6,167 nucleotides of DNA from Rhodocyclaceae bacterium (GTDB lineage Bacteria; Pseudomonadota; Gammaproteobacteria; Burkholderiales; Rhodocyclaceae): contig JAUXNZ010000244.1 of the NCBI GenBank assembly GCA_030682595.1, positions 1 through 6,167 of the forward strand. Reading direction: 5' to 3'. The notes under the pieces are model-generated. The model did no database searches. It saw only the letters and a list, made by a program, of their open reading frames with translations, and was not told the DNA's origin. This document shows, in pieces, positions 5,044-6,167 of this stretch; position 1 is the stretch's first letter; the number at the start of each line of letters is the position of its first letter. A program made the translations under genes and the position numbers.

Positions 5044-6021
5044 ATGATGAAAAAACTGCTTCCCCTCGCCATCCTCCTCGGCGCCATGGGCACCGCCCAT
5101 GCCGAACTCGCCGTGTATGGCCTGGTCGACATCAGCTATGGCAAGAATATTGCCGATGACGCCGCTAACAAGAGCGCCCGCCTCCACTCCGGTGGCGATG
5201 ACGGCAGCTCGCAAGGCAACTCCACCACCCGCGTCGGCCTCAAGGGCAGCACCGACATCGGTTCCGGCCTCAAGGCCAACTTCAAGCTCGAGACCGCCGG
5301 CATCGACCGCGACCTGCGGATCGGCAAGGAAAACAAGGCTTTCTTCCATCGCCAGGCCTGGGCCGGCCTTTCCGGCAGCTTTGGCGAGGTGCGCTTCGGC
5401 CGGCAGGATTCCGTGCCCTTCCAGGTGATGGGTGGCTACGATTTCAACGGCCAATCCAACGCTGCCTCGGCGCTCTTCAATTCAGGCGTCGCCGCCTGGG
5501 GCCGGGACCGCCAGACACAATCCCTGCAATACATTTCCCCGAACATGGGCGGTTTCACTGCACAGGTCGGTTTCGCCGGCAAGGAAGACAGCATGACCAA
5601 TGCCAAGGCAGCCACCTCGGCCGGCCTGACCTACGCCGCCGGCAAGTTCTCGGTGAGCGTGGTTGGCGAGTCCAAGCGCGAGAGCGGCGGAGAGAACTTC
5701 ACGGGCGTGGCGGGCAGCTACGATTTCGGTGTCGTCAAGGTCATGGCCAGCCATGCCGACGGCGTCTACGGCACGCCAGGCCGGGGTACCGGCCTGGGCT
5801 TCGTCGCCCCGGTGGCGGGTTTCAATGTCGGCATGCACTACGGCAAGGACAACGACACCAATGCCGCCGCGACCGAGATCTTTGTCAATCGCGAAATTTT
5901 CAAGAATACCTATGCCTATGCTGACTTTGCTCGCGTCAACAAGGACTCGCACCTTAGCGCCAAGGGTAACGGATACGCCCTGGGCGTGATCTATGTTTTT
6001 GACGTCCCCTTCGGCCGTTAA
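5044..6021 (+). CDS. Outer-membrane general porin (Gram-negative porin, Porin_4 type)
   Basis: Trimeric beta-barrel channel of the outer membrane for small hydrophilic solutes; 325 aa. The signal peptide is MMKKLLPLAILLGAMGTAHA (1-20) with AHA before the cut, so the mature chain starts ELAVYG, the usual first strand of this family. Further family marks: RVGLKGSTDIGSGLKANFKLE (63-83), RQAWAGLSGSFGEVRFGRQD (103-122) and LQYISPNMGGFTAQVGFAG (161-179). Later strands alternate polar and hydrophobic residues up to YALGVIYVF (311-319). The chain then ends DVPFGR, so the C-terminal aromatic that normally closes the barrel is not the last residue. The frame is open upstream to GTG 4927, but the signal peptide fixes the start at 5044 (or ATG 5047), with AGGT 8 nt before it. 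It is transcribed alone, away from the leftward unit, and ends in its own terminator. Solute preference cannot be read from sequence. Confidence 0.95.
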   Translation: MMKKLLPLAILLGAMGTAHAELAVYGLVDISYGKNIADDAANKSARLHSGGDDGSSQGNSTTRVGLKGSTDIGSGLKANFKLETAGIDRDLRIGKENKAFFHRQAWAGLSGSFGEVRFGRQDSVPFQVMGGYDFNGQSNAASALFNSGVAAWGRDRQTQSLQYISPNMGGFTAQVGFAGKEDSMTNAKAATSAGLTYAAGKFSVSVVGESKRESGGENFTGVAGSYDFGVVKVMASHADGVYGTPGRGTGLGFVAPVAGFNVGMHYGKDNDTNAAATEIFVNREIFKNTYAYADFARVNKDSHLSAKGNGYALGVIYVFDVPFGR

Positions 6022-6040
6022 AAACCCCGAAGCGTGATGG

Positions 6041-6074
6041 AAGTCCGCCGTGCGCAAGCACGGCGGACTTTTTT
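6041..6074 (+). terminator. Rho-independent terminator of the porin gene
   Basis: AAGTCCGCCGTGC (6041-6053) pairs perfectly with GCACGGCGGACTT (6058-6070), a 13-bp stem closed by a GCAA tetraloop (6054-6057, GNRA type) and followed by TTTT (6071-6074), which with the last two stem bases gives a run of six T. It starts 19 nt after the porin stop. On the opposite strand the stem is followed by mixed sequence and no T-run, so it should act well only for the porin, though the hairpin would still form at the 3' end of the convergent transcript. Confidence 0.95.
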
Positions 6075-6077
6075 CTG

Positions 6078-6167
6078 TCAGCGCCGCCGCTCCAGCAGCA
6101 GGTCGGTGCTGTAGAGCGCCAATCCAGCCCAGATGGCGGCAAAAGCCAGGAGGCGCGGCAGGTTCAT
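6078..6167 (-). CDS. rarD: C-terminal end of a RarD-like EamA/DMT-family membrane transporter (partial)
   Basis: The minus-strand frame entering from the right edge stops at TGA 6080-6078 and encodes the last 29 residues: MNLPRLLAF, then AAIWAGLALYSTDLLLERRR. This is one membrane helix with a positively charged end. It resembles the final helix of RarD proteins of the drug/metabolite transporter superfamily, which typically ends with an (F/L)IWxxLxxYxxD pattern and a short basic tail. The first codon visible happens to be ATG at 6167, so a free-standing 29-aa membrane peptide is an alternative, but no upstream sequence is available to test for an SD. It converges on the porin, 56 bp apart, with the terminator between. 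Family call is from recall of the pattern on a short fragment. Confidence 0.55.
   Translation of the reverse strand: MNLPRLLAFAAIWAGLALYSTDLLLERRR

Noticed and set aside
1..6167. CRISPR array, insertion sequence, prophage or toxin-antitoxin pair
   Set aside because: No regularly spaced repeats, transposase or integrase motifs, target duplications or small paired genes were found; composition looks even along the window.

Overview
The window is GC-rich, gene-dense chromosomal DNA that most resembles a beta-proteobacterium, probably of the Rhodocyclales. I infer this from the gene order (RNB exoribonuclease, TonB-type protein, NYN nuclease, aroE), from the Burkholderia/Neisseria-type general porin, and from recall of related proteins; no search was run. 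I see no phage, plasmid, transposase, CRISPR or rRNA/tRNA signal.

Layout. From about 4801 down to position 1, four minus-strand genes are tightly packed and probably form one transcription unit: an RNB-family 3'-5' exoribonuclease (2858-4801), a TonB-type energy transducer (1967-2848, 9 bp gap), a NYN-domain nuclease with an OST-HTH/LOTUS domain (863-1951, 15 bp gap) and aroE, shikimate dehydrogenase (781 to beyond the window start). The only larger gap in the unit, between the NYN gene and aroE, is filled almost entirely by a structured GC-rich repeat (795-861). A divergent control region (4808-5043) separates the unit from a plus-strand porin gene (5044-6021). It holds a consensus TATAAT for the leftward unit and, for the porin, two inverted repeats around a -10-like box; one closely resembles a Fur box. 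The porin ends at a strong intrinsic terminator (6041-6074). Convergent to it is the 3' end of a minus-strand gene that looks like rarD of the EamA/DMT transporter family (6078 to beyond the window end).

How the genes relate. Two RNA-directed enzymes, an exonuclease and a putative endonuclease with an RNA-binding domain, share a unit with an envelope energy-transduction protein and a shikimate-pathway enzyme. This looks like a lineage-conserved housekeeping cluster, not a dedicated pathway. The possible Fur control of the porin beside a TonB-type gene is suggestive but unproven. I do not see a clear new system. The points most worth checking are the NYN-OST-HTH protein next to the exonuclease, the stacked operators of the porin, the repeat before aroE, and a stop-codon hairpin that may couple translation of the exonuclease and tonB genes.
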